A model generated the notes under the pieces. That model was not told the origin of the DNA, made no database searches, and worked only from the letters and a program-made list of their open reading frames with translations. From Streptomyces sp. NBC_01298 (GTDB lineage Bacteria > Actinomycetota > Actinomycetes > Streptomycetales > Streptomycetaceae): a stretch of 64,000 nucleotides of DNA. Below are positions 61,011 through 64,000 of the stretch, in pieces. The DNA lies in the NCBI RefSeq assembly GCF_035978755.1, contig NZ_CP108417.1:1-64000 (forward strand), written 5' to 3'. Numbering within the stretch: position 1 is the first letter of the stretch; every line of letters starts with the position of its first letter. Position numbers and translations under genes: made by a program.

Positions 61011-62618
61011 CTACAGCAGCCCGCCCAGCGGCAGGACCCGCTCGGTGAGCTGTCCGCGCAGCCTCCCGGCGCCAGCGCTGGCTTGGGTAAGCCAGTCCGC
61101 CTCGACTAGCAGCACGGCGTGCTCGGCGACTTCCTCGGATGTCATGGCGCAGAACGCGGCGACCTGTTCCAGGGCGAGCCCGTCGTCGTCGGGGTGTCCG
61201 AGGTGGCCGTCGCCTTGGGTGTGGGCGGCGGTGTAAAGGGCCAGGAGCCTGGTTGCGGCGCCCAGCTTCTTCTTGCGGAGCTTCCGGTCGCCGACCGCTT
61301 TCTGGGCCCAGCCGGAGATCTTGGCCCGGGTGGTCTTGCCGAAGGAGAACGGGCGGGGCTGCTCAGGCAGCAGGCCGGGGACGGTGAACGTAGTGAAGTC
61401 CTCGGGCCGCGAGGCCAGGGCCTCGGCCGCGCTGCCCGGCAGGCGCAGCCAGCCGGCCGCGACCAGCTGCTCCAGGGCCTGCTCGGCACCGCTCGGGAGC
61501 CAGCCGGTGATGTCCTGGCCGGTGATGTTCCCGGTGCCGTCCCGGGCGGCGCGCAGGGTGAGCAGGAGGACCAGGAGGTGGACGTCCGGCTCGGCGTGCG
61601 GGGCGTGATCCCGGACGTAGTCGAGGACGGTACGGGCGTGTACGGCGTGGTTGCGGGTCAGTAGCCGCTCTACCACAGGCCCGTCCGCGTCGCCCGCGGG
61701 GAGTCCGAGGCGGTTGGCGTGCATGTCCCGGGTGGCCTGCGCGGCCCCCGCAGCCCGCTTGGCCTCGTGGCGCAGCGCGGTCTCGCCCGTGACGTCGGCC
61801 CAGGACGAGAACGCGCGCGCTTTGCGGTCATGGAGGTCGGCGAGGCGGGCCAGGTCCGGCTCGGGGTTGTTCTGGTAGGTCCGGAACAGGTCGCCGAGCT
61901 CGATGAGTTCCAGGCGCAGGACGTCGGGTTGCAGGTCGTAGGGGACGATCCGCTGCGCGATCTTTCCCCACCGCTTGGCCCGCCGCGGTGCGGTGGGCGA
62001 GGTGGCCGTGCGGGCGCTGGGTACCGAGGCCGGTCCAGAGTCCGGGGCTGCCTCGCCGGCGGAGGAGGCGGCGTGATCCGAGAAGAAGGCTGCAGTGCCC
62101 GCAGGGCCGCTGGCCGCCTGCTCTCCTCCCGCTGTGTGGCGCGTGCCAGCGGTGTCCGGGATGGGGGAGGGCGGGGGTGCGGCGGTGTCCAGGACGCGGC
62201 AGCCGGGGGTGGCGGCCGCGCAGCGCGCGCACATCTCCGCGATACGCCATAGCCGTCCGGCACGGTCCGCGCACACGGTCAGGACTGTCGGACCCCCGCA
62301 CGGGGGTCGGGCTGCGGGCTTGCGGCCAGGGAGGGTGGTGGGGTCGGGGGTGTGCCACGCGCAGTCGGTCGTACGGCACGCGCACCAGGCGGAAGGACGC
62401 GGGCCGCCGCCGGCACGGATCTGTGCCAGGTGCGTGTTGAGGTGTCCGACCGCGGCTTTGCGGCCTTCGGTGGCGCTGGGCAGGCGCTGCTCGGCGCAGG
62501 CTGGGCGGGAGCAGGTGAGGCGGACCGTGCCGGCGGAAGGCCGCCCGTAGGGGTCCAGGCGCACCACCCACAGCCTCCCCGTGACGCGGTCTTCCTGCGT
62601 ACCGGCCTCCACCACCAT
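61011..62618 (-). CDS. Large hypothetical protein with N-terminal cysteine clusters
   Basis: The 535-residue protein has cysteine-rich segments in the first 150 residues (CSRPACAEQ, CACRTTDCAWH, CARCAAATPGC), compatible with zinc binding, then a disordered linker, then about 320 helical residues (LRLELIELGDLFRTYQNNPE, HLLVLLLTLRAARDGTGNIT, LEQVAAFCAMTSEEVAEHAV). The final part may be winged-helix-like. No family name is known to me. It resembles large uncharacterised proteins of Streptomyces plasmids. Confidence 0.65.
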   Translation of the reverse strand: MVVEAGTQEDRVTGRLWVVRLDPYGRPSAGTVRLTCSRPACAEQRLPSATEGRKAAVGHLNTHLAQIRAGGGPRPSAWCACRTTDCAWHTPDPTTLPGRKPAARPPCGGPTVLTVCADRAGRLWRIAEMCARCAAATPGCRVLDTAAPPPSPIPDTAGTRHTAGGEQAASGPAGTAAFFSDHAASSAGEAAPDSGPASVPSARTATSPTAPRRAKRWGKIAQRIVPYDLQPDVLRLELIELGDLFRTYQNNPEPDLARLADLHDRKARAFSSWADVTGETALRHEAKRAAGAAQATRDMHANRLGLPAGDADGPVVERLLTRNHAVHARTVLDYVRDHAPHAEPDVHLLVLLLTLRAARDGTGNITGQDITGWLPSGAEQALEQLVAAGWLRLPGSAAEALASRPEDFTTFTVPGLLPEQPRPFSFGKTTRAKISGWAQKAVGDRKLRKKKLGAATRLLALYTAAHTQGDGHLGHPDDDGLALEQVAAFCAMTSEEVAEHAVLLVEADWLTQASAGAGRLRGQLTERVLPLGGLL

Positions 62619-62840
62619 GAACCTGCTCCCCGTGTCGCCTTAGCCCGGGTGCCCGGGGCGGCCCCATCATCGGGGATACCGGCCGGGCAGCGCCGAAGGA
62701 ACACCCCGGTTCGCCCTGGCGGATCCGGCGCACCGGGCCCGGAGATGCGGCCGCTCTCGGGTCCGACGCGCTGATCAGGTTGTCTTCGACGCCGCGGCGG
62801 CAACGCTGCACGGCGCCCGTCCCTTCAGGCACGAGCCGAC

Positions 62841-63053
62841 ATGGTGGCCTATCTGGCGCCGTTCGTCTTCGGCGCGGACGAAGTCCTTTTCAACGAACTC
62901 GACGCACGACACCCCGGCGAACCCCTCCTAGACCTGCAGGAGTACGCGCTGGGGACCGTCTGCGCCGCCGTCCCCATCCGCACCGGCACCGAACCCGAAT
63001 GCGTAGCGCTCTCCCTACCCGGAACTTCCTGCGCAGTAATACACCGCTAGCTA
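62841..63053 (+). CDS. Possible small protein
   Basis: A 69-residue frame (ATG at 62841, stop 63048-63050) has typical high-GC codon use and reads FVFGADEVLFNELDARHPGE, then YALGTVCAAVPIRTGTEPE. There is no strong ribosome-binding site and no family match. Confidence 0.4.
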
Positions 63054-63083
63054 CAGACGACCCGGACTGGTAGCAGTGGTAAG

Positions 63084-63110
63084 GGCCGCCGCCCCAGAGG
63101 GGCGGCGGCC
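63084..63110. terminator. Hairpin terminator
   Basis: Perfect 12-bp stem (63084-63095 with 63099-63110) between convergent genes. Confidence 0.75.
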
Positions 63111-63189
63111 GTGGGCGGAGCTACGCACCAGCTTTCCCACGCCATATTCCGGGCGAGACGTACCAGCGATTCGGATACAGCTGTCGGGG

Positions 63190-64000
63190 TTAGCCGGTGG
63201 ATCCGAGGGGTGTGGCGAGGCCGGGGGTGAGCCAGCGTTCTGCGTTGAGGCCGTAGCAGCCGGAGAGTTCGAGTTGGGTTCCGTTGTCGGTGCGGGCGGC
63301 GGGCAGGTCGAGGCAGTAGCCGGTTTGCGGGTTGTAGAAGCCGCTGTCAGCGGTGGGGAGCCATTGCTGCCCGTTGGCACCGTTGCAGGTGTTGAGCTGG
63401 ATGAGGGTGCGGATGGCGGTGCCTCCGGCTTTGGTGCTCACGCATTTGCCGGCCACGCGCAGCTCGCCGTTCTCGCCGACCTGGAAGGTCTGGGCGGTGC
63501 CTGAGGGGGTGTTGCAGTCGTGGATGGAGATGGGGTTGCCTTCGGCGGTGTTGCCGCCGTTGTCGTTCGCGCACTTGCTGTTGTTGACCGCCGAGACGAG
63601 GGTGGTGCTGGTCGCGGTCGGGACGGTGGAGTGGTCGTAGACGGCCACGTTGCTGATCCGCCCGTTCCAATAGGAGGAGGGCTTGCTCGCGGCCTTGTAG
63701 CGGCCGAGGACGAGGGGGCCGGTGGCCTTCCACACGTTGGCCTTGGGGTGGTGGCCGGTGCCGGCGAGGGTGCCGTTGACGTAGAGGGCGATCAGGCCGG
63801 TGACCTCGTCGTAGGTGGCGGTGAGCTGGGTCCACTCCTTGATGCGGACCTTGGCGGCGCCGTTCATGACGATGGTCTGGTCGTAGGACCAGTTGTCGTC
63901 GTCCTTCTGGGACATCCCGAACCGCCAGGTGCCGTCCTGGTCGTGCCAGATCATGAGGCCGCTGGCGTGCAGGCCGTCCTGGCTGAGGACGATGTTCGGT
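63190..64000 (-). CDS. LamG/ricin-B-type lectin protein, 5' end missing
   Basis: The frame runs open to the window end. The N-terminal visible part (WTQLTATYDEVTGLIALYVN, ATGPLVLGRY, WNGRISNVAVYD) is a LamG-like concanavalin fold. The C-terminal 130 residues are a ricin-B beta-trefoil: NNSKCANDNGG, NPISIHDCNT, GELRVAGKCVSTK, NGQQWLPTADSGFYNPQTGY and CLDLP. Such proteins are secreted glycan-binding enzymes or lectins; the catalytic part, if any, lies outside the window. Confidence 0.85.
   Translation of the reverse strand, partial: PNIVLSQDGLHASGLMIWHDQDGTWRFGMSQKDDDNWSYDQTIVMNGAAKVRIKEWTQLTATYDEVTGLIALYVNGTLAGTGHHPKANVWKATGPLVLGRYKAASKPSSYWNGRISNVAVYDHSTVPTATSTTLVSAVNNSKCANDNGGNTAEGNPISIHDCNTPSGTAQTFQVGENGELRVAGKCVSTKAGGTAIRTLIQLNTCNGANGQQWLPTADSGFYNPQTGYCLDLPAARTDNGTQLELSGCYGLNAERWLTPGLATPLGSTG

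Noticed and set aside
1..64000. Linear plasmid telomere
   Set aside because: No cluster of terminal palindromes at either edge; both edges cut through genes.

Overview
The window is very GC-rich, with strong G/C bias at third codon positions, frequent GTG starts, 1-4 bp ATGA/GTGA gene overlaps and many families typical of Streptomyces (DUF6233, DUF6197, DUF5959, DUF2637, WhiB, RRQRL-type zinc proteins). Gene content is that of a large Streptomyces plasmid, probably linear, or of a plasmid-like chromosome arm. No telomere is inside the window and both end genes run off the edge.

Layout. 0-2.3 kb: 3' part of a helicase with helicase-associated repeats, followed by a frameshifted small gene. 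2.3-10 kb: mostly minus-strand accessory genes (YaaC-like, DUF402, DUF6233) and a replication-relaxation family gene flanked by two families of short iteron-like repeats. 10-15.2 kb: a small gene with a paralogue at 4.4 kb, an array of 11-bp palindromes, an IS-like element bounded by 41-bp inverted repeats that contains a truncated transposase and a proteobacterial-looking DksA, a complex repeat block, and a MobF-type relaxase. 15.2-20.7 kb: a frameshifted RelE-like remnant, a 569-residue possible nuclease, a decayed integrase, and parA-parB with three parS-like palindromes.

20.8-35.6 kb: a long, almost entirely minus-strand cluster read as a conjugation/maintenance region. It holds an FtsK/TraB-like DNA translocase, a DUF2637 membrane protein with a long coiled coil, a 599-residue low-complexity protein, a P-loop kinase, a WhiB regulator and many small tightly coupled genes. 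One small protein carries the same C-terminal winged helix as the translocase. 35.9-41.3 kb: a monooxygenase-like gene coupled to an XRE-TPR regulator, then an XRE/P-loop-kinase fusion, a second P-loop kinase, a 6-phosphogluconate-dehydrogenase-like enzyme, a HAD phosphatase and a small XRE protein. 42.2-45.7 kb: a winged-helix Rep-like protein with a DciA (DUF721)-like partner, a plausible replication cassette, and a convergent coiled-coil protein.

46-57 kb: DUF5959, an N-terminally shortened Ku, a secreted protein with two complete trypsin-like domains, two small secreted proteins, and a lactococcin-972-type bacteriocin locus. The bacteriocin gene is present twice as a 0.38-kb inverted duplication that includes its promoter; one copy leads into the ABC permease and ATPase. 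57-64 kb: a serine recombinase, a decayed IS5-type transposase, an operon of a small membrane protein, a sigma-like factor and a partner protein, a large unknown zinc-containing protein, and the end of a LamG/ricin-B lectin protein.

The segment therefore contains replication (Rep/DciA, replication-relaxation), partition (ParAB/parS), transfer (TraB-like cluster, MobF relaxase), end-joining (Ku) and a toxin cargo. The least explained pieces are the repeat arrays, the relaxase alongside a TraB-like pump, the stand-alone TraB-type DNA-binding domain, the inverted bacteriocin duplication and the 569-residue protein. All family calls are from reading the sequence; no database search was run.
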